Source of the DNA: Gnetum montanum
Lineage: Eukaryota > Streptophyta > Gnetopsida > Gnetales > Gnetaceae
Assembly (NCBI GenBank): GCA_015680685.1
Contig: MNCI01017481.1
Location: 200,242-264,241, forward strand
DNA: 64,000 bases
Direction of reading: 5' to 3'
The notes beneath the pieces are model-generated. The model ran no database searches. It saw only the letters and a program-made list of their open reading frames with translations, and was not told the DNA's origin. Below are positions 48,483 to 60,031 of the stretch, piece after piece. How positions within the stretch are numbered: the first letter of the stretch is position 1; every line of letters begins with the position of its first letter. Both the position numbers and the translations under genes were made by a program.

Positions 48483-48624
48483 TTTTAATGACATGATAAA
48501 AATGTAGTGTGCTTTTAAATTTTTGTTGTAGTAATTGTAAAATATGATATGGCTCTAAGGTTCATTCCAATGATTTTGAATGATTTCCACTAAACCCTAG
48601 ATAGCACACAAAACAACCAAAAGG

Positions 48625-48642
48625 TCCCCGACAACAATGCTA
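48625..48642 (-). promoter_or_regulatory. E4 primer binding site (diverged tRNA-Asp type)
   Basis: The minus strand reads TAGCATTGTTGTCGGGGA just inside the 5' LTR, a decayed form of TGGCGCCGTTGCCGGGGA. Confidence 0.75.
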
Positions 48643-48643
48643 A

Positions 48644-49506
48644 TGATAAGTGGTGAGATACCCCTACACCCAACCATACAAATCACTAAGGTGTTTATGC
48701 ATGATCTGGTTGAATTCCACGGATCTATAATTCTCAAATGTACTAGTTCCTCTAGGAAGTGAAATGGATGTTGAGAACATTTTTTGTCTTTCCAACTACA
48801 CTTATGAAGCTCAAGGGTATGATGTAAGTGTAATTAAGGTACATGATTTTTCTCATCTTTTGTTTTATAAGTTTAGTCACTTGCAACAAGAATAAAAGGT
48901 AGAGTAATTTAAGACCTAATTTATTCACTACCTAGCTAGCCTAACACAAGTACCCATTCCACTTTCTTCGACACATCCTAAACACATATAGTGCTACTGG
49001 GCTACCAAACGTTAAACATTACTAGGTTACCAAACACTATATGTATGATCAAAGTGGTTGTGCTTGTGTTCATTAACTGGAAATTAATTACTTGAATTTA
49101 AATGAATTAAAGTAAAATGTGTGAAAGTAAAGTGCATTAAAGGAAACATTAATCTATTCTTAGTGCTACAAGGATTATCAAAAGGGTTCATTTTTATTCC
49201 CATCGCATTGCTACGCTCAGCTACATCAATGTTTGAATAAAGATCCGTACATACTTAGACTCGTACTACAGGCACTCAAAAAATATTCTAACTCTAGAGA
49301 AAAAAAACTGCAAGAGCTTTGCTACTCTATGCAAAACTATGAAAAACTATATAAAAATCATGAGCCCAAGCACTATATTTATAGGCCAGTGTATACTCCA
49401 CGATATCGAACATCTGACATTGCGTCTTGGGCTCCAACAGGTATTCGATGTCACGACTCTAATATCGAGTATCTGATATCAAACTGTGTCATAACATGAC
49501 TCATCA
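48644..49506 (-). repeat. E4 5' LTR
   Basis: It matches 39357-40208. On the minus strand U3 has GATATCAGATACTCGATATT-type units. U5 is shared with E3, E5 and E6. Confidence 0.92.
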
Positions 49507-50077
49507 CTCATCATGTACCATCATGTAACATGTATTTTCTAAAACTATTCATATCCATATTTTTTAGCATTGCATTTTTTAAAAACATTCTTCCCTCTCT
49601 ATCTAGATATTCATCTATTTTTCTATCCCTTTGATGCATTTTATTATATTTATATATATCTCCATATTTCTTGAGTTTTGAGTGAATTTTCTCTATTTTA
49701 GTAAGGGTATACTTGAGTGTATATTGAGTGGAATAGAAAAGGATTTCTATTATATCATTTTATCAATTATTTATGATATCACTTTAGTCATGCTTATGTG
49801 TGCAATTTATTCATGCCCATTTCTATGATATAGCATCATCTTCAAGATTGGTGTATTATTATTATCTCATTTTCTATCCTTTTTTCTATATTTGATATCT
49901 TTGTTTAGATCTCTATATTTATCTACTATCTTTCTATTATTCTATCTCTTCCTCTCTTTTTCTTTTCTTATTCTATTATATTCTTCTCTTACAAAAATTA
50001 ATTATCATCAAGTTTGCTCTAACTATTTTCTCATATCATCTATATTTTATTTCATTATTTCTTACCCTCTCTCCCTC

Positions 50078-50126
<49 letters not shown>

Positions 50127-51809
50127 GTTCTACTGCTAAAGNGCCTATATGATTTCATCTATTCTTCCTAGTTTCTACCTTATCATTTTATTAGTATTTA
50201 TTTTCATTAGCACATTATGATGAGGTATTTCCAAGTAATTTGTCTCATGGAGAAAGCTATTAGTATTTTATTATTTTCAATCCATATTAGGATGTATTAT
50301 GTTTAAGTGGAAGAGAAGAAGAATTTAGTAAATATCAAGTATCAATATCACTAGAGTGTGAGATCTTATCATGCCCCACTTCTATGTCATATCATCTAAA
50401 CATGGTATATAGGTGATATCTATGATTTCTTTTTTTGATTTATTATTTTCTCAATTTTGAAAATCTATACTTTATCTATCTTCATGCATGTTCTTAATTT
50501 CTTCTCCAACTCATCCTCCTATCTATGTTCCTTCCTCTAATCATGCACATAAATGAGGATTAAGTGAGTTTTTTCTATTCCAATGAGGGTTTGATATGAT
50601 TCTAACTAAAATAGAATTTGAACATCATTTAATGACATTCATTTAGCCATTTAGTATCTAGGTCTTAGTCATGCCTCTTCCTATGACACAACACCATCCT
50701 TATTACATGTGTATTAATGATGTCATAATATTTTTCAATCATCCTTTTTTTTTCTATTTTTTCCTTTTGTAGATACATCATTAACTCATCATCCATTCTC
50801 TTTTTGATGGACCCTCCTTTGGCATCTCAACAATATCCATTAATAGGAGGTACTATTGTACCCATTTTTTTGGTATTCCAACTAGAACAAGTGGGGTTAC
50901 AACATTATCACATGCTATATCTAGGTGATGCTAACATTAGTATCAACATTACCTATAAGGAAAATACAAAAAATAAATTTGTGATAATAATTTTAATCTT
51001 GTATGACCCATAACATCCATTTGACATCACCTCAACAATGTTCAAAAGTAGCTTAGGTGTCAACAGTGGTTCTTGGGATTCCTAAATGACATTTTGAAGG
51101 GCAAGATGAGAGATGATGATGACACAATTTATGTTGATGCTAACATGAATAACATAGTTTAATCTCCTTATGTCATCAATGTTACTTCCCTACACACATA
51201 CTATGATTTTTGAACAACAAACTCTTAATTCAACTACATTGAATTCCAGGTAAATTTTGAAAACCATAACCGTGTAATACCAAGCTTAAACTCAAATTCA
51301 AGATCCATTTCTTGATATTTGAGAGTACTTTTCAAATTTGGAGATATTCAAAGCTTCAATACCTACATCAACTACATTACCTATGAGCTACTTGGCCATT
51401 CCAACATCCCTTATAGTTCATGAGATCAGTTTTGATATTTGTAAGATTTACAACACATGCAAGCAAGTTGACATTGAGGACTACCATTAGCTTCATGAAG
51501 GCCAATGTCAATTTCATTTGGTATAACATCAGTATCATTTGGTATAGTACCAATGTCACCTAAAAATGGCTTCTAGAAACAACCCTATTTGACACTCAAA
51601 TTAGCTCCAAATAGTATTAACAAATCCTTCATTCATTTCCAAATCTACAAGATGTTATATTCTAGTGTTTTAACATGTCATTTTCTAAAAACATAATTTT
51701 ATTTGCTTAAATTTATTCTATAGTTTGCATTCCCTACCATTGTAACTTTTATCCTTCCCTAGAAGGGAAAATCTATTAGTTCATTTAATAAATCATTTTA
51801 TTTTACTAG
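49507..51809. other. No recognisable gene between E4 and E5
   Basis: AT-rich sequence with a CT microsatellite (50066-50123) and a single N (50142). Short ORFs at 50804-51013 (+) and 51377-51559 (-) have no recognisable content. Confidence 0.55.
50066..50123 (+). repeat. (CT)n microsatellite
   Basis: A nearly pure CT run with a few CCC interruptions. The nearby N at 50142 is probably linked to it. Confidence 0.95.
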
Positions 51810-52725
51810 TGATGAGATGCAATTCGCATAGGCTGCGATATCACATCCGCTGCAATATCGCATCCCCTGCGATATCGTGTCTTCCCTACAATATCGCGTA
51901 CGCGATATCGCAGTCTGTTGCCATATCTATAAATAAGATGTGGCTCTCCCTTGTTTGAGGATCCTAGTTTTAGAGTAGCGAAGCTCTAGCAATTTGATCC
52001 TTCCAGAGTTAGATTTTTTTCCCGTGTCTGCTCGCAGTGTGGTGAATGTAATTGTATGGTGTCTTTATTCGAGTGTGCCATACTTGGACACACACATGAC
52101 AGACAATAAAGATCGAGATTACTTCATCATTGTAGCATTCAATTTGTTATTTATTTATTTTTTTATTTATTTAATGTTATTTATTATTTTCTCTTTCTCA
52201 CCCTTAAACTCCTAGAACGCGGAATGAGTACGACTTGATTATGAGCATTTAAGTGTGACTACTTGGTAGCCCAGTGGCATATCCAAGATCTATGCTTGGT
52301 AACCCAGTGGCGTATCTAGGATCTACGCTTGGTAATCCCAGTGGTGTACCTAGGATCTATGCTTGGTAATCCTAGTGGTAGTCGTGCACGAGGTCCAAGA
52401 TGTGTATGGTTGATCAAGGAATCGGTTGCTCATCGCACTTAGGCTAGATTAGATTTTCTTACCCTTTTCCTCCTAGCTTAGCTTAGTTAATATTATTTTC
52501 CATTGCCTTCAGGAGTAGCATAGATTAGAAACATATTATACACCTCATCTGTACTAAACCATACATGAAAAATATGCAATACTAGTCCAGGTGGAAAGAC
52601 AGTGAACTGCGACCTAAGGATAACTATCTAGGTGCCACAACTAGTCCGTCTGCAGAGTTTGACTGGATCGCGCGTGCTACGCTTGTTTCGTATGGTTGAG
52701 TGTAGGGGTACCTCGCCACTCATCA
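51810..52725 (+). repeat. E5 5' LTR
   Basis: 916 bp from TGATGAGATGCAATTCGC to CGCCACTCATCA. U3 is made of GATATCGC-type motifs, including the 18 bp palindrome ATATCGCGTACGCGATAT (51891-51908). TATAAATA is near 51930 and AATAAA near 52105. A repeated TTGGTAACCCAGTGG stretch lies in R-U5 (52264-52380). Confidence 0.88.
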
Positions 52726-52726
52726 T

Positions 52727-52744
52727 TGGCGTCGTTGCCGGGGA
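52727..52744 (+). promoter_or_regulatory. E5 primer binding site (tRNA-Asp)
   Basis: TGGCGTCGTTGCCGGGGA differs by one base from the E6 site. Confidence 0.88.
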
Positions 52745-52858
52745 TGATGCTAGTTATCTAGATTAGTTATATCATACAAGGTCGCTGTAAAGAACTTAAC
52801 GATATATCTTTCAAAAAATAATAATTATTAAAAGTCACGCCTAAATTCACACACAACA

Positions 52859-54783
52859 ATGCCTCTTCTAAAAGATGATAATAACACCACACTTAGTGAG
52901 GAAGTTCATTGGAGGACCAACGAACTATATGACGATGAAGATTGGAGTATACAACCTGAAGTGGGAGTTTCTTATAAACATGAACAAAAACAACGTCATC
53001 ACAACACACGAAAGCCTAACTTACCCGATGACGATGAACCCCCACTGGCCACTACAAGCCTAACGCAAATACAAGAGGCTGTTCAAATCTCATGTAGGCA
53101 TCATAAAGAGAGCTGTCTACCCAAGCTCGATTTAAATAACTTTTCCAAATTTTCAGGAGGCTATGACTTAGATCCACATCAACATTTACTAGCCTTCTAC
53201 GATGGCTGCACATGGAATAACATTGATAATGGTTGGCAGACACATAAGCTCTTTGCTATGACACTCGTTGACCAAGCTAAAGTATGGTATAGATCGTTAA
53301 AACCAAATTCAATACGACGCTAGTCAACAATGGTAGAGGTCTTTAACAAAAAATATCAAACCTACGCAAGAGTGTTAGCCTTGAGGAAACAAATCCAAGG
53401 ATGGAAACAAGCACAACATGAACCCTTGGACATGGCCTTAGAAAGATATTANNNNNNNNNNNNNNNNNNNNNNNNNNNNNNNNNNNNNNNNNNNNNNNNN
53501 NNNNNNNNNNNNNNNNNNNNNNNNNNNNNNNNNNNNNNNNNNNNNNNNNNNNNNNNNNNNNNNNNNNNNNNNNNNNNNNNNNNNNNNNNNNNNNNNNNNN
53601 NNNNNNNNNNNNNNNNNNNNNNNNNNNNNNNNNNNNNNNNNNNNNNNNNNNNNNNNNNNNNNNNNNNNNNNNNNNNNNNNNNNNNNNNNNNNNNNNNNNN
53701 NNNNNNNNNNNNNNNNNNNNNNNNNNNNNNNNNNNNNNNNNNNNNNNNNNNNNNNNNNNNNNNNNNNNNNNNNNNNNNNNNNNNNNNNNNNNNNNNNNNN
53801 NNNNNNAGAAACAAGACGAAATAGTAGACATTCGGAAAGAAAGAATAAAGGGAATAAGTGCTCAATTGCCAATTCTACATATGAATGCAACCTATGCCTA
53901 TACGATCACCCCAAGGGTCAATGCCCAATATTGTTACATCTACATGAGCATTGGGGAAACACGTTACATCTAGAGTTCGTACAGAGATACTGTGTTCGAT
54001 CACAGTTGCAATAATCCCAGTCGTGGGGGAGACCACCCTTAGACTGGAGGCACCCTTCATATTTTTTGAATTCAAATGCTTATCACATTCAACATCCTAT
54101 TTCTCCATTTGGGCCACCATACTCTATCTCACCACAATACTATTCTCCACAATACTATCAACCCATACCTCCAACACAACCACCACCTTATGCATCTTAT
54201 ACTCCTCCTAAATTTCAACATTCTCATCCTTTCCCTCCTTCCACAGTGCCACAAACTGTTCCTAAGGTATTTGTGCCACAGCAACAACCCACGAAAAACA
54301 CTTGTGCTATTGCTATTAATAGCAGTGAAAAGCCTCCTCAACATCAAAGGCATACTTTCTTTAAACACGGCCATAGGAAGGGATAACACAATTCTGAGGC
54401 CATTGCACCTTCCAACCCAGCACAAGTCCAACAATGTGGTGCACCCTTACCTTCAAACCCAACACCTCATGTAACTTCATCATGGCCACCAACTTACACT
54501 CCAACAACCATACGGCCCAATGGACATAAACATGGGAGGCATTAGCCTAATCCTTGCATACCATCTAACGGTCACCAATATCATAGTGGGTCAACTCGTT
54601 ATCCGAGAACTACATCGTATGAAGTTCCCCACTATGCTTATTATGAAGTGTGTGAAATCCAAGGGGATAAGTATGGACCAATTCCAATACTTCCAACATG
54701 CAAGGATCCTTATTTTCCATTTATTAATCCTTGCCATACTCAACCTTTTAGTTATGGGGGATATTCCCATTTCAATGACAAGT
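52859..54783 (+). pseudogene. gag: E5 gag (gapped)
   Basis: The ATG at 52859 opens a shorter N-terminus than E6. The gag core (FSGGYDLDPHQHLLAFYDGC, AKVWYRSLKP) has one TAG where E6 has Trp (53322). The 355 N gap (53452-53806) removes the middle. After it a CX2CX3HX4C knuckle (CNLCLYDHPKGQC, about 53887) and a Pro/Tyr/Gln-rich region end at GGYSHFNDK and a stop. No protease follows, so this is gag only. Confidence 0.8.
53452..53806. other. Assembly gap (355 N)
   Basis: A run of N inside E5 gag. Long apparent ORFs across it are artefacts. Confidence 0.98.
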
Positions 54784-55850
54784 AGGATTAATAAAATATT
54801 TTTCATTTTCTTTAATTTTTCAACTTTTTGTTTTATCTTTTTATATTTTTGTGTGTGTTTGTGTGTTTATCTTTTTCCATTTTTGTAAGTAATCTCGTCT
54901 ACGAATAAAACACTCATGTGGAGCATTGCTTGAGGTGTGTTTTATGTTATTAAGTCATGAGTAATCAATTATTTGGAATAGTGAGCCCATTACACCCACT
55001 CATCCACTCTATAAATAAAGAGGTTCTATTCGAGGATATAGTGATATTCTTGAAATTTCTAAAACTTAAAATTATTTTTTTGTTATTGTACCCTAAATGA
55101 AGAATGATGGACCAAGAGGGAATGATTAGGGTGTGACATCAAGGGGACTTATGGATTCTCTTTGGTGACGCCTATGGGAGTTATCATGCAGTATGGTTGT
55201 ACTAAGATCCTTGTAGATCTAATGAAAAATGGGAGTAAGAGTAATCAAAAGGGCACTCAAAATTCAAAATCTATTCTAGGGGGTCCCACTGGAAAGACAT
55301 GCACCCATGCTTGAAGGTTGGCAGCTTCTCTGGATTCAGTAAAGTGAAAAAATAAAGAGAGAGAAAACAAAAAGAGAAAGAAGTGCCATAAAAAAATCAC
55401 TCCTCCCTTGCATAAAACGCCAAGTGATCATATGCCTTGTTGTTATGGTACTCTCATAGTTGTTCATCATGGGATGAAGCAATGCGATATCACTATTTAG
55501 AAGGATGGACTTGGTCCTGATCTTGGAATGCTGGTTTAATGACACCTTAATCATGCTTTTCACGCAGGATTCATTATGCCCTAAGTCAGTTACCTCATGT
55601 CCCAATCTCTACGATCCTTTTCTATACTTCACCTCATCTCATTGTTCGTGTAATTGTAGCTCGTGTCCCATGTAGCATAGAATNAATTTTTAATTACGAA
55701 ATTCATATCATTATCATTTACGAGTGCCTCTTGAATTCATAAAATTACCTTTGGATATCTTCATACTTTCCCATGTCCTCATTTTACACCATTAATTTCA
55801 AGAAAATCCTTAAAAATTTGGTATTTATCATGTGTCCCACATCACTGGGG
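54784..55850 (+). other. E5 3'-UTR-like region
   Basis: T-rich and mixed sequence resembling the non-coding tail of E3 (for example the CAAGGGGACTTATGGATTC region). A single N lies at 55684. No gene is visible. Confidence 0.55.
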
Positions 55851-55854
55851 ACAA

Positions 55855-55906
55855 GATATCGCGTACGCGATATCGCGTCCTATTTACTTATAAATAGGAA
55901 CCCCCG
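55855..55906 (+). promoter_or_regulatory. Promoter-like module: 20 bp palindrome and TATA box
   Basis: GATATCGCGTACGCGATATC (55855-55874) is a perfect palindrome, followed 25 bp later by TATAAATAGG (about 55899). The same palindrome-TATA layout is the U3 core of the E5 and E6 LTRs. Here it stands alone, about 460 bp before the ATG of the downstream gene. Confidence 0.6.
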
Positions 55907-56364
55907 CCACAACACTTAGCATCATTTTTCCATTTATGCAAGGGGAATTTTTGAAATTTTTCTCTACGACTTGCGATTGCATGACCCTCACTTTTTCACT
56001 CATATCTCGTTCATTGGTGCTCTGATTTTAATTCCGTTTGAACCTGCTTGAACCCGGAGTGTTCAATTTAGTTGTGGGGGAGAGACACTTGCCGAAAAGT
56101 GCCTAACTTTTTTGAAATTTATCATCATCCAAAGGACATCAATTAGGGTAATTAACACTAACACTTAAAAAAATTGTGTCAAAAATCATATGACCTTAGG
56201 TACACCAGGAGATTAAAATGAAATCCACCTAAGTCATAGGACCCATTATTATAATTTTCAGGCACAATCACACGATAAAATAAGATCTTTAATTGAAGGC
56301 ATGTAGTAAGGTATAACTTGAATTGGAAAACAACCTTACTAATGTTTGGCCCGTGTGATTACAG

Positions 56365-58918
56365 ATGGCCCTGAAACATGCATAGCAAGGGGGTCCTGTT
56401 CAAGGTGAAGCGAAACAACCTCGGAGAGGTGGAAGACAGGTCCCTGCTGGACAACATGCAGAATAGGAGGTGCAATCATTATACATCCATCAAGAAGAAC
56501 CTCCTACAAGATGGTCTGGGTAGGCAAAAAGAGGAGCTGCTGCTACGCCTGAACCGAGACAACAACTCACGTTACCCCCAGAATGTGTTCAAGCTATCCA
56601 TACGAAGTCCACAGTTGTTGCGGTGATTGTGGAACTTAACTTCGAATCTTTTGCAGAGTTTGCTCCTGAGGCTATTAGGGATCACCTTAAAGGGTCTTCC
56701 TTATGGCATGTCCTCTCTGAGTGCGGTGCCTGGTACTTAGGTGAAATGTACCTATTCTGGCACAATAAGGAGCAAGACACCATGGTTAATATTTTTGGTG
56801 TGATAGTAGACTTTTCTGTGCAGGCAATTTCGAAAGTGTTAAACCTTCTGAATTCAGGACCCCATGTTGCTCGGTTATCTACCCAATCAGACCTTGATGT
56901 GCGAAAGGATTGGTTAGAGAAGGCTTATGGTAGAGATAAAACTTTTGGAGAATTGACGAGGGAAGAGTGGGTTTATTTCAAAATTGGAACCTATCATCTC
57001 TTCCCCACAAAAGGTTTGAAAAGAATATCTACGTATGCGGCAAGGGGATGTGCAGTGTTGATGGAAAAGGTTAACGCTAACCTTACCCATCTATATTTGA
57101 TGGAGATCTTAAGGTGATTCGAAGAATGAAAGTCAGGGAAGACGGCACTGCCTTTTCCCTACCTTATCAAAAAACTGTGCCAATGGGCTGGTATTCAGGG
57201 ATACACAAATGACGTCCTCCGAAAGGCCTAGAATGCTTCTTATGCTGAGTTATTAAAGGCGCCAGCTCCAAGAAAGAGCACCGACGAAGAGCTGGGACCA
57301 GATGAAGAAGAAGAACAGATGACTAGATCACCTACAACTCAACTTGTAGGACCTAGTTAACCTCCAGCCTTAGGTCCTAGCCAACAACAAGAAGCAGGAC
57401 CCAACACAAGCTAGGATCAGCTGCTGCCGCCACAAGACTACAGACCGTCGATGAGCCATCTTAGGATAATCTCCGAGATGGTTAGTTGGGGAAATCGTGA
57501 TGATGCAAACCTCTTCCATGTTATAAATGATGCTGACATGTCTACTATTTCATTAGATCGCACAAGGGGTGAATTATCAATTCAAACAGAAGGAGGGGAA
57601 AGCAGATGATCACAAAAGATCTCTAGAAATGTGGCATCTTTTCAAGTGCAATTAGAGACTGGTGAAGGGGCCAATATTGTGGTCATGCAACACCAGGATG
57701 CCACAGAGCTATTGAAGCGGTTGCTAACCATATCAAAGAATCTTTCAATGTACATGTTGTGCCACCGGAAAATCTTTCAGAAGCACAGGATGCTCAAAGT
57801 CTTGCCAGAACCTCAATGACTCCTGTGGAACATGAGGATGCGCTAAATAGATTTCTTCAAATAGGACAAGTTTTGATGTCTCTGTTTGACATCCCCCATG
57901 ATGTAATAGCAATTCAATCAGACCTCATTTCCACAAAGGGGAAGCTAGTCATATCTGAAGTAAGGGCCGAGCATGCTAAAGCTGAAGTGCAGAAACTACA
58001 AGAGCAGCTTGTAGCCTTACAAGCAGCACAACGGGATCCTTTGCAATTTTTTCCGTAGACCAGCTGGAAAATTTCAAAATTGGGCAATTAACAAAGCTAA
58101 TTGTAGAAAATAAGAAGGTGGTAGAAGAAAAGGAGATAGCCACTTGGGATTCCTCCGCAACACAAGCGCAAACTCATGCGCATCTTAAGGCACTCAAGGC
58201 TTTAGAAGAAGAGAATAAGCAGTTGGTTGCAGATAACCTTCGGTTGACTTCTGTGGAGAAACAAAAGAATTTTCTCGATGAACACTTTCATAAATTACAA
58301 GAACAGTTCATTTGGGTCAACCGAGATGTAAGTCGTTTAGCCAGAGAAAATCAATCCTTCTCAATGGAGGAGGTACACGCTATTCGCCAAAAATCAGCGA
58401 TCGAGATAAGCGCGTGGCAGAATGAGGCTAAACGACATGAGAAGCTGAAGGAGCATTTCCGTGATCAAGTGGGGATGTACAAACAAATCATGGAGAAGGA
58501 GATCCATATGCCCAAGGATCAAATCAACAACATCAATGCTCAGCACACTGATTGAAGGGCCATATTAGACACTTACGCCTTCGCCCACCAAGCGGAAATT
58601 AAGAACTGGGACCTGCAGATCCAAGACTTGACCAAATACATGGAGTTGGCAAACCTTAGATATGCCAACCTGTCCATGTTAATAGCAGGATACCAGAGGT
58701 TAGAGCTCGAGTATCAGGTAGCTTCCACCCACATCGAATATGAGGTAGAATTTGCAAAGCGCAAGAAGTTGGCTGAGAAACTAGATGTCGCAAATTCTAA
58801 ACTTGTAGTGGTAAAAGAAAGCTACCAGGGATAGAAAGATGTTGCAACCAACTTGGTTCGATGGCTAATAGAGCTTCATGAATACAAAGACAAAGCTAGA
58901 TCCTATGAAGAGGAATGA
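56365..58918 (+). pseudogene. Extra gene downstream of E5 gag: transposon-protein-like domain plus coiled coil
   Basis: An ATG at 56365 directly follows an acceptor-like GTGATTACAG, so a 5' UTR intron is likely. A Gln/Pro/Arg-rich start leads to a domain (about 56600-57200) with FAEFAPEAIRDHL, IFGVIVDFSVQAISKVLNLL and LPFPYLIKKLCQWAGI. This resembles exon D of the E2 antisense gene and the putative plant transposon protein class. An acidic linker (DEELGPDEEEEQ) follows, then a long coiled coil (57830-58910; EVQKLQEQLVALQ, LKALEEENKQLVADNLRL). About ten in-frame stops and two or three frameshifts (57700s; T6 run at 58048) make it a pseudogene. The position would suit an Athila env-like ORF, but I see no membrane segment. 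The last codons abut the E6 LTR, so the true end may be lost. Confidence 0.6.
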
Positions 58919-58922
58919 CGGG

Positions 58923-59886
58923 TGATGAGACGTGATATGCACATCGTCGCGATATCGCATCCCCTACGATATCGCGTATGCGATATCGCGTCCTTCCCTA
59001 CGATATCCCGTACGCGATATCGTGGTCTGCCACCATATCTATAAATAAGAGGCAGCACTCCCCTCATTTCCCATCAGATAGGCTAAGTAGGGAAGCTCTG
59101 GCAGATTGATCACCCCAGAGATAGAATATTTTCCATGTGCCCATAGTAGGAGTCCCCCAAGTGAACGGTTCTTTATTCGAGCAGCTTTGTACCTAAACGC
59201 AAGTTGTGTACGGCAATAAAGACGAGCTTTGTGGATAAACCTTGCAGTGCATGGATAGGTTTAATTAATGTTATTTACTGCTTTCCTAGTGATGCGGCAT
59301 GAGTACGACTTGGTTACGAGCGTTGACAAACGTGTACGGCTAGCCAAGGAATTGGCTACTCATCGCGAATAGATTCTCTCAACCCTTTCCTCCTAGAGCA
59401 TGGGACAAATACGACTTGATTACAAGCATCTACGGATGTGTACGGCTAGTTAAGGAATCGGCTACTTGTCACACATAGGTTAGTTAAGTGCCCCAGTACA
59501 ACCGCTTCGAGCACATGCGTTACATGTGGTGATCCCAGTAATGATTAGCGTTTGGTAAGCCACAGTTGCATAGTTCAGGGTGTGTACGGTAAGTGGAAAC
59601 GGATGCTAACGCTAGGACTTAGTGCTGTAGTTAGAGATAGCTTTAGTTTCTCAACCCTTTACCTCATAGCTTAGGAGATAAACTGAAAAATACCAAAAAA
59701 ATCATATACCTTAGACTTGCTTAACCATACACCGTGACACATACAAGCAAGCCTGGGAAGACAACGAACGATTAACCCCAAGTGTTTCTTGTGGCGTTAA
59801 GGCATTTAGTCTGCGGAGTTCGACCGGATCGCGCGTGTACGCTCGTATTCGTATGGTGGAGTGTAGGGGTACCTCGCCACTCATCA
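58923..59886 (+). repeat. E6 5' LTR
   Basis: 964 bp, TGATGAGACGTG to CGCCACTCATCA. U3 has several GATATCGCG motifs and near-palindromes (58965-59022). TATAAATA is near 59040 and AATAAA near 59216. The preceding GAATGACGGG is not a polypurine tract, which supports a separate insertion here. Confidence 0.88.
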
Positions 59887-59887
59887 T

Positions 59888-59905
59888 TGGCGCCGTTGCC
59901 GGGGA
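59888..59905 (+). promoter_or_regulatory. E6 primer binding site, tRNA-Asp
   Basis: TGGCGCCGTTGCCGGGGA is fully complementary to the 3' end of plant tRNA-Asp (including CCA), the usual primer type of Athila-like elements. Confidence 0.92.
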
Positions 59906-60031
59906 CTAAGTGTTTTTTCGCCAATTTAACATAAGGGATATCACTCACATCGTTGTGAGCTTAAAACGAACCTTAGGGTTAATCAGTTAATAAAGAACAA
60001 TAAATAACGGTGAAGTTGCACACCAATAAAA

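Larger units (their letters stand above)
39357..49506 (-). mobile_element. E4: Athila-type element, minus strand, complete but decayed
   Basis: The 5' LTR is 48644-49506, the 3' LTR is 39357-40208, and the target duplication is CTCAT (39352-39356, 49507-49511). Internal order on the minus strand is primer site, gag, protease, RT, RNase H, integrase and 3' UTR, the full Athila set. Unlike E3, E4 keeps RNase H. All coding parts carry many stops and shifts. Confidence 0.93.
51810..58922 (+). mobile_element. E5: Athila-type element with gag, no pol, and a downstream gene
   Basis: A 5' LTR (51810-52725), tRNA-Asp primer site and gag are followed by T-rich 3'-UTR-like sequence. No protease, RT or integrase motif is seen in any frame. 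Further downstream a separate promoter and a long gene occupy 55890-58918. No polypurine tract or E5-specific 3' LTR is seen before E6 begins at 58923, so the right boundary is uncertain. The downstream gene may belong to E5 (env-like position) or to another sequence. Confidence 0.6.

Noticed and set aside
53330-53890. Long ORFs on both strands across the N run
   Set aside because: They are open only because N codons are not stops; the sequence is a 355-base gap.
54784-54888. Membrane segment (env-like) at the end of E5 gag
   Set aside because: The hydrophobic stretch is low-complexity T-rich UTR read in a shifted frame after the gag stop.
55855-55906. A third LTR of the E5/E6 family
   Set aside because: Only the palindrome and TATA part match; no TGATGAG start and no U5 end (GTAGGGGTACCTC...CTCATCA) follow.
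58923-59886. 3' LTR of E5
   Set aside because: No polypurine tract precedes it, it is followed by a primer site and gag, and it differs considerably from the E5 5' LTR. A shared tandem arrangement cannot be fully excluded.
59888-59905. Fragment of a tRNA gene
   Set aside because: Only 18 bases complementary to the tRNA-Asp 3' end, directly after an LTR; this is a primer binding site.
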